Shown piece after piece: positions 24,370-36,119 of a stretch of DNA of 64,000 nucleotides (its first letter is position 1; every line of letters begins with the position of its first letter). The notes beneath the pieces were generated by a model. It was given only the letters and a program-made list of their open reading frames with translations. It ran no database searches and was not told the origin of the DNA. The translations under genes and the position numbers were made by a program. The DNA comes from Notamacropus eugenii (lineage: Eukaryota > Chordata > Mammalia > Diprotodontia > Macropodidae), in the NCBI RefSeq assembly GCF_028372415.1, contig NC_092877.1:212962116-213026115 (forward strand), in the 5' to 3' direction.

Positions 24370-26325
24370 AAGCAGAAATATGAATGACATCTTTTACTAA
24401 ATATAATGCAATACAAATTACATTCAATAAAGTACCTCCAAAGCATAGATTAAAAATTAATTGGAAATCAAATAACTTAATCCTAAAAAAAGTATGGATC
24501 AGTGAACAATTTATAGAAATAATTAATCATTTCTTTAATGATAACTATAACAATGAGACAACAGACAAAAAATTTGTAGGGTACAACCAAAGAAATATTT
24601 AGAGGAAAATGTATACCTTTAAACTCTTTAATCACTAAAACAGAGAATGAATGGATTAATGAATTGGACATGCAACTAAGAAAAAAACCCTAGAAAGCCA
24701 ACAAATTAAAACCCCCATTTAAGCATCAAAACAGAAATTCTAAAAATCAAATGGGAGGTTAACAAAAGTGAAAGAAATATTTGAATTAATAAAACTGGGA
24801 TCTATTAATTTGAAAAAATAATAGATAACTCATTAGCTAATTTGGTTAACAAAAAGAATGAAGAAAATAAAATTACCAATATAAAAATGAAAAAGTTAAA
24901 TTCACAAACCACAAAGAAGAAATAGGAACAATTATTAGGAGCTATTATGTCCAAACATATGACAATAAATTTGATAATTCAAATGAAATGATAAACATTT
25001 ACAAAAAATATTAATTGCTCAGTTTAATAGAACAGGAAATAGAATTTTTAAATAACCATATTTTAGAAAAAGAAATTAAATGAGACATAAATGAACTCCT
25101 TAAGAAAAAAGCCCAAAGACCTGATAGATGTACAAGTGAATTCTACTAAACATTTAAAAAACAACTCTAATACTACATAAAATGTTTGAAAAAATAAAGA
25201 AGGGCTCTCACCAATTTCCTTCTATGATACAACAATGGTCTCAATACTTAAAGCAGGGAGAGTCAAGACAGGAAAATAAAACTACAGGTCAATTTACCTA
25301 ATGAATATTGACACAAAATTTTAAATTAATTATTAACAAGAAGATCACATGAATATATCCCAATGACTAATCTGGATTTATTTGGGAATACAAGACAGGT
25401 TCATTCTTTTTAAAAAATATTTATTTATTTATTTCTAGGTTTCAGCCTTCACAGGTTCATTCTTAAGAAAGCTATAAATATAATAAAAAACAGCAAAAAT
25501 ATGGCTTTCTCTAGATGTATAAATATCTTTTGACACAATATAATACTTATTTCTGTTTTTAAAAAAATCACTGGAAAACATAGGAAAAAATAGAGCATTG
25601 CTTAAAATCATAGCACTATCTATCTAAAACCAAGAGCAACCATTATCATAAATGGGGAAAAAGTTAGAACCTTTTCCAATAAGATGAGGGATGAAGTAGG
25701 ATGCCTAGTATAAGCATTTCTATTCGATATTGTACAGGAAATGCTAGGTTCAACAATAAAACCAGAAAAAGAAATTGAAAGAATAAGAAGAAACCAACTA
25801 CCACTTTTTACAAATGATATGATCATCGCTTAGAGAACCCTAGAGTTGACAACAACAATAAATCTAATCAAAACAATAACTTCAACGAAGTGGCAGGATA
25901 TAGAATAAACCCACACAAATTATTAGTATTTCTGCATACTGCCAACAAAATCCATCAGACTGAGATAAAAAGAGAAATCTCATTTAAAATAAGCATCAAC
26001 AGTGTAATATATTTAGGAGTTTACTTACCAAAACACGTGTAGGAATTATATTACCAGAAATACAAAAGACTCTTCACATACATAAAGACAGAAGGTATTG
26101 GAGAAATATTAATTGTTCATGAGTAGGCCAAGCCAATGTAATAAAAATGAAAACACTATGTTACTTATTCAGTACTATACCAATAAAACTACCAAAGAAT
26201 TGTTTTATAGAACTAGAGAAAAAGATAACAAAATTCATCTGAAGAAATAAGTGGTCAAGAATATCAAGGGAATTAATTAAAAAAATGGAAAAGGAGAATT
26301 GGCGGTACCAGGTCTCAAATTACAG
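24370..26325 (+). mobile_element. Old LINE-1, ORF2 reverse transcriptase part
   Basis: Translation in drifting frames gives NYRSIYLMNIDTK at 25279 (family: NYRPISLLNIDAK) and FTNDMII at about 25805, where a working RT has the catalytic F/YADD. INPHKLLVFLHTANK follows at about 25908, then a 'YLGVYLPK' block at about 26012. Many stops and frame losses show it is long dead. The element resumes at 26591 and again at 32118 after two later insertions. Confidence 0.8.
25409..25450 (-). mobile_element. Tiny 42-bp retro-insertion with a perfect 14-bp target duplication
   Basis: The 14-base sequence acaggttcattctt occurs at 25395-25408 and again at 25451-25464. Between them lie 42 bases rich in TTTA/TTTATT, like the 3' end of a minus-strand LINE. 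It sits inside the older L1 RT region. Confidence 0.65.
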
Positions 26326-26590
26326 TTGGTTGTATTTTAGTCATTTGCCAGTCACATCTGACTCTTTGTGACCTCATTTTGGATTTCCATGGCAGAGACA
26401 GTGGAGGGGTTGGCCATTTCCTTCTGCAGCTCATTTTACACATGAGGAAACTCGGGAAAACAGGGTTAAGTGCCTTGTCTGGAGTCACACAACTAGTAAG
26501 TGTTTGGAGCAGATATGAGCGAAGAAAGAGCCATCTTTCTGATTCCAGGCAGGGGACTCTATCCACTTCACCACTTAGCTTCCCCTTAAG
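26326..26590 (-). mobile_element. Marsupial tRNA-derived SINE inserted in the old L1
   Basis: The inverted tail 'catctgactctttgtgacct' and 'ggttggccatttccttctgc' comes first. The body 'acatgaggaaactcgggaaa' and head 'ctctatccacttcaccactt' follow. It splits the ORF2 of the + strand L1 and so is younger than it. Confidence 0.78.
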
Positions 26591-27016
26591 CCCAGACACA
26601 AATCATGCAACAAAACTTTAATTTTCAAAATAATTTGGTACTGTGTAAGGAATACAAATAATAGTAGAACAAATTAAGCACTCAATGAATGGAAGTGAAT
26701 GAGCATGATAATATTTTTGTTTGTTATTTACAAATCCAAGAATCCCAGCTACTAGGGCAAGAACTCTTGAACACAAACTGTTGAGAAAGGAAAACTGGAA
26801 AGCAGTCTGGCAGAAAATAGATATAGACTATCATTTCCCAATGTATACTAAAATAAACTCAAGATAAGTACATGATTTATACTTAAATGGTACATATTTG
26901 TGAAGTATATTAGTGAACATAGAAGAAATTAACTGTCAGGACTATGGATATGGAAAGAATTTGTGACCAAGCAAGAGATAAAGTGTTTCACAGGAGATAA
27001 AGTGGATGATTTTGGT
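26591..27016 (+). mobile_element. Old LINE-1, ORF2 continuation (second piece)
   Basis: Broken frames continue the ORF2 C-terminal region, ending in a DDF-type block at 27007-27015. In the younger L1 the same site reads KMDNFDYIKLKSF. The sequence breaks off where the younger L1 entered. Confidence 0.7.
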
Positions 27017-27398
27017 TGTAAAAAAATTTTTTTTGGTTTTGTTTTTTTTTTAATATTAATTTTATTTATTTTCAGTGTTCTACAATCACTACCATATAAC
27101 TTAGATTTTTTTCCCCTCCCTCCCCCTTCCCTTCCTGAGATGGCATACAGTTTTATATAGGTTCTACACATACATTCCTATTAAATACATTTTCACTATA
27201 GTCATGCTGTGTAGAAGAATTACAATGAATGACAGAAATCTTACAACAAACAAAAATGTAATACACACACAGAAAATAATCTGCTATATTCTGTGATTGA
27301 ATTCCATAGTTCTTTCTCTGGATGTTGAAGGCATTTTGCCTTAGAAGACCATTGGGAATTTTTTTAAGTTCTTGCATTGCTATGAAGATCCAAATCTA

Positions 27399-29072
27399 CT
27401 AGAAAAACTCTCGCACACTGGTCATTGCTGTGTACAAGGTTCTCCTGGCTCTGCTCTTTTTGCTCAGCAACAGATCATATAAGTCTTGCAAGGCCTCTCT
27501 GAAGTCTTCCTGTTCATAATTTCTTATAGCACAACAGTATTCCATTACATTCATATACCATAATTTATTCAGCCATTCCCCAATTGATGGACATCCCCTT
27601 GATTTCCAGTTTTTGGACACCACAAAGAGTGCTGCTATAAAAATTTTTGTACATGTGGGACCCTTTCCTATTTTTATGATCTCTTGAGGATATAGTCCTA
27701 GAAGTGCTATTTCTGGGTCAAAGGGGATGCATATTTTTGTAGCCCTTTGGGCATAGTTCCAAATTGCTCTCTAGAATGGTTGGATCAGCTCACAGCTCCA
27801 CCAACAATGAATTAGTGTTCCAACTCTCCCACATCCTCTCCAACGTTAATCATCTCCCTGTTCTGTCATGTTTGCCAATATGATAGGTGTGATGTGATCC
27901 CTCAGAGTTGTTTTGATTTGCATCTCTCTAATCAAAAGTGATTTAGAGCATTTTTTCATATGACTATAGATATCTTTAATTTCTTCCTCTGAAAATTGTT
28001 CATATCCTTTGATCATTTATCAATTGGGGAATGACTTGTATTTTTGTACATTTGACTCAGTTTTCTATACATTCTAGAAGTGAGGCCTTTATCACAAACA
28101 TTAGCTGTAAAAATTCTTTCCCAGTTTTCTACATCCCTCTGAATCTTGGTTGCATTGGGTTTAGTTGTGCAAAAACTTTTCAGTTTAATGTAATCAAAAT
28201 TATCCATCTTGCACTTCATAATGCTTTCTATCTCTTCTTTAGTCAAAAATTCTTCCCTTCTCCATAATACTGATAAATACACTATTCCTTGCTCCACCAA
28301 TTTGTCAGTAGTATCAGTCTTTATACCTAGATCTTGTACCCATTTGGATTTTATTCTTGTGTATGGTGTCAGGCATTGGTCTAGGCCTAGTTTCCACCAC
28401 ACTTCTATCAAGTTTTCCCAGCAATTTTTGTCAAACAGTGAGTTCTTATCCCAGAAGCTGGAATCCTTGGGTTTATCATACAGTAGATTACTATATTCAT
28501 TGTCTACTGTGTCTTGAGTACCTAGCATATTTCACTTGTCTACCCTTCTGTTTCTTAGCCAGTACCAAGTGGTTTTGAGAATTGCTGCTTTATAATACAA
28601 TTTGAGATCTGGTAGCACTAGGCCACTTTCCCTAGCATTTCTTTTCATTAGTCCCCTTGATATTCTGAACCTTTTGTTCTTCCAGATGAATTTTGACACT
28701 ATTTTTTCCAGCTCTAGAAAATAATTATCTGATAGTTTAATTGGTATGGCATTAAATAAGTAAATTAATTTGGATAGAATTGTCATTTTTATTATGTTGG
28801 CTCAGCCTACCCACGAGCAACTGATGTTTTTCCACTTACTTAGATCTGACTTTATTTGTGCAAAAAAGTGTCTTGTAATTGTGTTCATATAGTCCCTGGG
28901 TTTGTTTTGGCAGGTAAACTCCCAAATATTTTATAGTGTCTACCCTAGCTTTAAATGAGATTTCTCTTTCTATCTCTTGCTGTTGGGCTTTGTTACTAAT
29001 ATATAGGAATGCAGAAGATTTGTGTGGGTTTATTTTGTAACCTGAAATTTTGCTCTCTATTTCTTCCTGCAA
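27399..29072 (-). pseudogene. L1 ORF2, thumb and C-terminal region
   Basis: Adjoining open pieces read SGYKINPHKSSAFLYISN and YLGVYLPK (29072-28836), then [19 protein letters not shown] (28786-28532). A 171-codon piece with DNFDYIKLKSFCT follows (28528-28013), and finally GCPSIGEWLNKLWYMNVME (27623-27399). These are the regions that follow the RT palm in L1 ORF2. The catalytic palm itself is absent. Confidence 0.85.
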
Positions 29073-29094
29073 CCCCCCCCCCCCCCAACATCTC

Positions 29095-29545
29095 CTCTAA
29101 GAATCTGGATGCTATACCACTTGGAGCATACATGTTTAGTAATGATATTGATTCATTGTCTATGGTGCCTTTTAGCAGGATATAGTTTCCTTCCTTATCT
29201 CTTTTGATTAGATCTATTTCTGCTTTTGCTTTGTCTGAGATTAGGATTGCTACTCCTGCTTTTCTTACATCATCTGAAGCACAATACATTCTGCTCCAAC
29301 TTTTTAACTTTACCTAGTGTGTATCCCCCCCATTTCAAATGTGTTTCTTGTAAACAACATATTGTTGGATTATGGCTTTTAATACATTCTGCTGTCTCTG
29401 TTTTATGGGAGAGTTCATTGAATTCACATTGACAGTTATGATTACAGACTGTGTCTTCCTTTCCATCCTCTTTCCCACCATTTGTACTTTTAGTTCTCCC
29501 ATCTCCCTTCCCTTCCTCAATAGAGTTTTTACTTTTGACCACCAC
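29095..29545 (-). pseudogene. L1 ORF2 endonuclease start
   Basis: Pieces read NPTICCLQETHLKWGG (29545-29270) and, in another frame, AGVAILISDKAKAEIDLI to SLLNMYAPSGIASRFLEEM (29289-29090). These match the APE-type endonuclease of L1, including the QETHL and NMYAP blocks. The domain stops at a run of 14 C (29073-29086), where sequence jumps to the RT thumb. Confidence 0.85.
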
Positions 29546-30054
29546 CTCGTACGGTCTTCTCTATCTTCTTTCAGCCCCCCTCCCTTTTACTCCCCTTTAC
29601 CTCTTACTACTTCTTCCCCCGCTTTTAGCTTTCCCTCCCCTTTCTTCCCCCTTTCCCTCCTACTGCCTACAGAGCTAGTGAGATTTATATATTTAATTGT
29701 TTATTGTTCCCTCCTTGAACCAAATTAGATGAGAGTGTCTCTCAAGCAATGCTCCTCTCCCTCCCCTCTTTCTGTCTACTATAATACAATTTTGAACTTC
29801 TTCCTGTGATGTAATTTATCATTTTCTGCTTCCTCCTGTTTACATTTCCTGTTACAATTCCTTCTCATGCTTGAATCACATTTTTATCATCATTTCATTT
29901 ACTTTACTCTATTCCCTCTATCTATGTATATCCCTTTTATACTTCATAATAGATGTACAATTCTCAAGATTAACACATATCATCTTCCCTTATAAGGATG
30001 TGAACAGTTTGCCCAAATAGAGTAACAAGTTTTTCTTTTCTCCTGTTTATCTTT

Positions 30055-31152
30055 TTATTCCTCTCTTGAGACCTGCATTTGAAGGTTGAATTTTCTATTG
30101 AATTCTGGCCTTTTTGTCAGGAAGGTCTGGAAATCCTTTATTTTATTGAATGTCCATCTCTTTGCCTGGAATGTTATGCTGAACTTTGCTGGGTAATTGA
30201 TCCTTTGTTGTAGTCCCAGTTCCTTTGCCTTACAGAATATCAAATTCCAATTCCTTCAGTCTTTTAATGTAAAAACTGAAAGGTCCTGTGTGATCCTGAC
30301 TGTAGCTCCTTGACATTTCAATGGTTTCTTTCTGGTTGCCTGTAGTATTTTCTCCTTCACTTGATAGTTCTGGAATTTGCCAACAATATTTCTTGGTGTT
30401 CTTAGTTTGGGATCCCTTTCAGGAAATGAATGGTGAATTCTTTCAATGACTCTTTTGCCCTCTGGATCTAGCACTTCTGAGTAGTTTTCCTTGATGATTT
30501 CTTGGAAGATATTGTCCAGACTCTTTTTTTTTTTTTCATCATGGCTTTCTGGTAGGCCAATAATTCTTAAATTTTCTCTCCTGGATCTACTTTCCAGGTC
30601 AGTTGTTTTTTCTAATTAGATATTTTACATTTTCTTCTATCTTTTCATTCTTTAGATTTTGTTTGACTGATTCTTGATGTCTCATAGAGTCATTAGCTTT
30701 TACTTGTTCAATTCTAATTTTCATACAATTGTTTTCTTCAGTTAACTTTTGCGTCTCCTTTTCTATCTGTCCAATTATTTCTATCTGTTCAATTATTCCT
30801 TTTAAGGAATTATTTTCTCCAGTAAGTTTTTGTACTTCTTTTTCCATTTGTCTAATTTTCTCAGTTAGGTTTTGTGCTTCCTTTTCCATTTGTTCAATTT
30901 TCCTTTTTAAAGAGCTGTTCCCATCAGTGAATTCTTTTTTCATACTGTCAAAATCATTGGCCATTTTTCTTTTATTTCCTTTTTCAGCTGTTCCAGGAGT
31001 GCTCTCTGTGCATGCAAGCAGTTCATAGTCCCTTCTGAAGTTTCAGATGGGAGTACAGTCTCAGTATTGACCTCTTTGGTAATTGTGTTTTGGTCCTTGT
31101 CCCCATAGAAAGATTCTATGGTCTTTTCCCTCCTCCTTTGCTTCTTGCTCAT
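30055..31152 (-). pseudogene. L1 ORF1 (coiled-coil RNA-binding protein), frameshifted
   Basis: The start reads MSKKQRRREKTIESFYGDKD at 31152. A long coiled coil follows (30964-30599) with repeated QMEKE and KLTE heptad-like units. The conserved C-terminal part has ERDPKLRTPRNIVGKFQNYQ and KEKILQATRKKP (30474-30256), then KELGLQQRINYPAKFSITFQ (30243-30055). Family knowledge: ORF1p is a trimeric nucleic-acid chaperone with an RRM and CTD. Total length is near 365 codons, but spread over several frames. Confidence 0.85.
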
Positions 31153-32105
31153 GATGGTGAGGCTTTGTGTGTTGTGGCCTCTGGTTCTTTCAGTTAGAAG
31201 CTGGAGAATCTGCTGTTGAGCTGCTGCTGTGGGAAAGCTAAGGGCAGGTGCCTTTCTTTTTCCTTTTGTCTTGTATTTCCTGGCTTAGCCCTGGGGCTAG
31301 CTTGTTAAGTGTGAGCGAGGTGTGGTCTGGTCATGGGAGATCTCCTCAGCTGAGCTAGAGCAAAGGCAAGCTCAGCTCATGCCTGGGTCCTGGTGCAAGT
31401 TTCCACACCCCCTCATCTCCCCCTGGGCTCCTCTCCTAGCTCTGAGGCATGCCTGGGTCCTAGTGTGAGTTTCCACCCCCCTGGGGCTCCTCTCCTTCTG
31501 GTTAGCCTCCACCACAGTAAGAATACTCTCCCTTTGCTATTTTCCTAGCCTCAGGTGCTACAAGACTGTTTGCCCCTTCAGTTGTTGCCACTGATTCAGG
31601 ATTTTTCTGGGGAAATATTTTATGGTTCTTTGGATGTCAGAAAGGGGAGGGGGAGAGAGCATTTACCAATTACTCTACCATTTTGGCTCCCAGTAGATCA
31701 AGTAGGTGACTTACAGACGTTTAATCTTCAGGCTGTAAGTCTCTGCAGTGGCTGCAGCTGATACCTGGGGCTCAGCAGCTGTCACTTACTTGGCTCCACT
31801 GGTCTCCTGTCCTGGGCTGCCACTCTGCCTTTCCACCATACTGCTGCTGCTTGAAGCTGCCCTGGGGGTTTCCTGCTTGGCCAGGATGCTGCTCTGTGTG
31901 CTCACCCCTGTGGATCAGATCTTTCCTGTGCATCTTCCAGTCTGTCCTGGTCTGTGAATCTGCCACAGTCTGTCTTCTGTTGGATTCTGCACCTCCAAAA
32001 TTTGGTCAGATTCTCTTTTTAGAGGTATCTGAAGGAATTTCCCTAAGAGCTTAGGTGAGCAGTTGCTCTCACTCTGCCATCTTGGCTCTGCCCCTCCCCC
32101 CATGC
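31153..32105 (-). repeat. L1 5' UTR with two leader-like modules
   Basis: GC-rich leader. On the + strand two modules each end in a similar block: 'taccattttggctcccagta' at about 31676 and 'ctgccatcttggctctgccc' at about 32075. These are inverted forms of the L1 start motif. This suggests a duplicated or two-part promoter region, as in the monomer-based L1 promoters of some mammals. Confidence 0.55.
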
Positions 32106-32117
32106 TGTATAAAATTT

Positions 32118-32520
32118 AAAAGGTTTTGCACAAACAAAAGCAATATAGTTAAATTAGAAGAAAAGTAGGAAAATGGAGAAAAAGTCTTTGGAGAACTTTC
32201 TCTGATAAAAGTCTCATTTCTAAGGTATATAAAAAACTGAGAAAAATTACGAGTAAGAGCCATTTTTCAACTGATAAATGATCAAGTGATTTGCTACTAA
32301 TAGTCATATTTTTTAAATTTTCTACATCACTAACAATTAGAGAAGTGCAAATTAAAACAACGCTGACTTACCACCTCATCTGATTGACTAAGATGACAAA
32401 AAATTAAAATGACAGTTTCTGGATGAATTGTGTATGGATGGGGACATACACTAATGTGCCATGTGTGGAGCTATAGATTAATTAAAACATGCTGAAAAGC
32501 AATTTGAAACTACTCAAAAG
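32118..32520 (+). mobile_element. Old LINE-1, ORF2 tail (third piece)
   Basis: Directly after the younger L1 the text reads as KFKRFCTNKSN in one frame, continuing the DDF block broken at 27016. Further on, 'gtgcaaattaaaacaacgct' matches the L1 block for EMQIKTT, with heavy decay. Confidence 0.7.
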
Positions 32521-32569
32521 CTTTTATTTATTTATTTATACATTTATGTATTATTAAAGGGACAGCAAA

Positions 32570-33180
32570 AGTATATGCCACTGAAAACATATTATTAAAA
32601 TACAAAAATGAAAGGATCATTGAATTGAGTATACAATTAACCCCCCATTTTAAAAAAAATTGTCCACTGAAAACAAATTAGTTTTTAAAAATTATCTGAA
32701 CAATATACACAAATTTAAAATAACTGGATAAAGTTGAAAAAATTTTAAGCAAGCTACACCAATGAAATCATAGGAGCAGAAAAAGTGAACTGCTACTTTG
32801 ATAATTCAATATTTTCATGGATCTATGATTACATTAACATGATCCATTTTAGCAGTTATTGATCTCAAAAAATTGATCTTGTCAACAAACCCACTAGACT
32901 GACAGACAAAACTTCACTGATTTTCCCTTTTAAAAATAGATGATGAGATAGATAAACCATTTGTTAAATTGATTTTTCAAAAGAAATAATAAATTTTAAA
33001 AAGAACAACATGAATTCACAACATAGAGGAAATAAAGAAAATTATCAGAAACTACTAAGCACAACTGTAGGCTAACTAAACTAGGAATTTAAAGAAAACT
33101 ATTTGTAATCTACCAAAATATAAAAGCACCAATTAACAAAAGAAGAAAAGATAAATTTTAAATAAGATTTTAAAAAGAAA
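32570..33180 (+). mobile_element. Old LINE-1 fragment, ORF2
   Basis: Broken frames yield ENILLKYKNERIIELSIQL and KIDLVNKPTRLTDK, matching the region before the RT palm (compare 24640-24860). It is out of order relative to the piece before it, so it is a separate insertion or rearranged part. Confidence 0.5.
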
Positions 33181-33544
33181 GAAAAAAGCCATAAAAACAT
33201 AAATAGTTCAGTTTTTGTTGCTGTTGCTTTTCAGACTTGTGTTTTTTACTGGTATAGGAAGTTTCCAGTTTTTTTTTTTTTAATTCTTACCATTTACACA
33301 AATCTACCACTTTTCTGAAATTCATAGTCTTACAGAATTTCTTGGGAGCACTAAAAAGTTTGGTGATTTGCCTATCATCTCATAGTAAATGTTTGCTAGA
33401 ACAGAGGATAAAATTTTTTGTCTCAAGTAATCAAGGTGAAGCCGACTATGTGATTCTAGAGGAAAGGACAGAAGATCAGATGTCACATAAACTTAATACA
33501 AAGGACAGCTGAATACGCGCACACACACATGCACACACACACAC

Positions 33545-33589
<45 letters not shown>

Positions 33590-34614
33590 CACACACAGAG
33601 TTTTGTACAGAAATATGTTCAATTCAGGACACCAGTGAGTACAGAGAAACATGAGAAGGGGGACCACGATGGAGGTTATGCTCAGAGGATTATTTATAAG
33701 GAAAACAAACTTTTATTTTGGAAGGTGGATTATAAAAAGGGGGTGGGGGGAATGTTTAAAGCAAAGAAAGAAAAAAGAAGGTATAATCTAAGACTGAAAA
33801 AAAGAGAATAGGCAAATTGAAATGGAAGTAGACTATATCAAATATAGAACACATTACACACTATTCTCTCTCACCAGCCTCTTCTTTGCAAAGAACAAGG
33901 AAGAAAAGGATTCAATATATAACATAGAAAAAGCAAACAAACATAATAGTACAGTGGATAAATTATAGATTCCAACAAAGAAGTATTTGAGAAAATTTCT
34001 GCGAGAAAATGGAAAAGCAGTCTGTAGAAATTGGGTTTAGACAAACATCTTACACCATTTGCCAAGTCTCCAAATGCATATATAGCCCATATACAGTTAT
34101 ATAATAAGCAAATTAGTAAATTAGAGGAGCAAGGAAGGAAATACCTTTTCCAATTGTGGTCATTCATGACTCAATGGGGGTTGGAGGAAGGGAGAAATCA
34201 CAAAATGTAAAATAGAAATTTTTATCCCTTAAAATTGAAAAAAATGCACAAGAAAATCAATTTAGTTAAAATTATAAGCAAAACTGTTTACTGGAAAACA
34301 TCTTTTTTTTTTTTAAGTGGACTTGTTTTTTGAGAAATGTAATACTTCATTTTGTCCTAGAATGGCTAAATCATGGTACCCACTGTATTATAAGGACACA
34401 AATAAAGCATCTATCAATGTAAATTCTTCCATAAAAAAATAATAAAAAGAACATGCCTCAGCAATAATGCACCTAAACTGATTACTTGTCTCGGTATGTA
34501 CTTTTGGTCCTAATTCACATTGGCTACCATTTTCACAAAAATGATTTGGTTACTGATCAGCCATTTCTCATTAATAATAGATTGATGTTTCACACTACTG
34601 GTTTTATATTTTTA
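33181..34614. other. Gene-free stretch with compound microsatellite
   Basis: (AC)n at 33519-33545 runs into (GA)n at 33550-33585. Purine-rich low-complexity sequence follows. No gene is supported. Confidence 0.75.
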
Positions 34615-35757
34615 ACGGTTTTCAATTTATTTGTTTTTAATTTTCAACATTCACTTCCATAAGTTTTAAATTTTCTCCCACTCTTTCCCTCCTTCCTCCC
34701 CAAGATGTCATGCAGTCTGATATGGGCTTTATACATACATTCCTATAAAACATATTTTCACATCAGTCACGTTGCATAGAAAAATTATAGCGAATGAGAG
34801 AAACCATGAGAAAGAAAAAGAACAAAAAAGAAAATAGTCTGCTTCACTCTGCATTCTGACTCTATAGTTCTTTCTCTGTATGTGGATGGCATTTTCCATC
34901 ATGAGTTCTTTGGAATTGTTTTAGGTCTTTGCATTGCTGAGAAATCTATCAAAATCAGTCATTGCACACTGTGGGTATTTCTATGAACAATGTTCTCCTG
35001 GTTCTACTCACTTCACTCACCATCAGTTCATATAAGCCTTTCCAGGATTTTCTGAAGTCTGGCTGTTCATCATTTCTTACAGCACATTGGCATTCAATTA
35101 CATTCATATACCACAACTTCTTCAACCATTCCCCAATTGATGGGCATCCTTTCAATTTCTAGTTCTTGCCCACCACAAAAAGAGCTGCTAAAAATATTTT
35201 TGTATACATGGGACCTTTTCCCATTTTTATGATTTCTTTGGGATACAGCTCTAGAAGTATTGTTGGGTCAAAGGGTATACACATTTTTATAGCCCTTTGG
35301 GAATAGTTCCAAATTGCTCTCCAGAATGGTTGGATGAGCTCACAGCTCCATCAACAATGAATTAGTGTTCCAACTTCCCCATATCTTCTCCAACATTTAT
35401 CATTTTCCTGTTTTGTCATGTTAACCAATTTGCTAGGTTTGGTGTGGTACCTCAGAGTAGTTTTGATTTGCACCAATAGTGCTTTAGAGTATTCTTATAT
35501 GAAAATAGATAGCTTAAATTTTTTCCTCTGAGAACTGCCTGTCCATGTCTTTTGAGCATTTGTCAATTGGGGAATGACTTGTATTCTTGTAGATTTGACT
35601 CAATTCTCCATATAGTTTAGAAATGAAACCTTTATCAGAGACACTGGTTGTAAAAATTCTTTCCCAGTTTTCTGCTTCCCTCCTAATGTTGATTTCATTG
35701 GGTTTGTTTTTACAAAAACTTCTCTATTTAATGTAATCAAAATTATCCATTTTGCAG
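34615..35757 (-). mobile_element. 5'-truncated LINE-1, 3' end
   Basis: The 3' UTR starts near 34615. The ORF2 C-terminal tail at 35155-34955 reads GCPSIGEWLKKLWYMNVIE with RNDEQPDFRKSWKGLYELM. Further ORF2 sequence runs to 35757 and then stops abruptly, a usual 5' truncation. Order and spacing follow the younger L1 at 27060-28200. Confidence 0.82.
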
Positions 35758-35829
35758 AAAATATCTTTTCAAAACAATATTCAAGTGCATAATCAAAAGA
35801 GCCATCCCCAATTGTTACCATTGTTTTTT

Positions 35830-36065
35830 ATCATTTGTTTCTAAAAAGGACCAATGACATCACAGGGTGATTACTTGACTCTCATGTGAATTGGATTTAA
35901 ATGAAGCAGAGTTGCACAGTCATTAGTCACACTCTCTCTTCTACAGTCATCAAAGTCCAGTGACAGGAAAAAAGTCAAGACAACTGGAAATGGCCCAGGA
36001 TGCAGTAGATGACCTTGGCATCTTTGATGTCTGACCAAGCTCTAAGCATTCCATAGCACAACAAA
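35830..36065 (-). mobile_element. Marsupial SINE fragment lacking its tRNA head
   Basis: 'aaaaaggaccaatgacatca', 'gtgaattggatttaaatgaa', 'tcatcaaagtccagtgacag' and 'actggaaatggcccaggatg' match the left part of the family at 22263 and its longer relatives. Confidence 0.5.
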
Positions 36066-36119
36066 GGACAATACAGTCAGCATATTTGGAGTACCTAATG
36101 CATTGTAGTTTTTTAAAAT

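Larger units (their letters stand above)
27030..32105 (-). mobile_element. Younger LINE-1 with internal ORF2 deletion
   Basis: This L1 reads right to left: 5' UTR (32105-31153), ORF1 (31152-30055), inter-ORF spacer, ORF2 endonuclease start (29545-29095), ORF2 thumb and C-terminal region (29072-27399), then 3' UTR and a T-rich tail at 27030-27050. Most of the RT domain is missing. The flanking repeats tgtaaaaaaattt (27017-27029) and tgtataaaattt (32106-32117) look like its target duplication and fall within a codon block of the older L1. At 5.1 kb it is about 2 kb shorter than a full marsupial L1, consistent with the deletion. Several frame breaks make it inactive. Confidence 0.88.

Noticed and set aside
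29372-29728. 118-codon plus-strand frame
   Set aside because: It is the antisense of the L1 inter-ORF spacer and ORF2 start.
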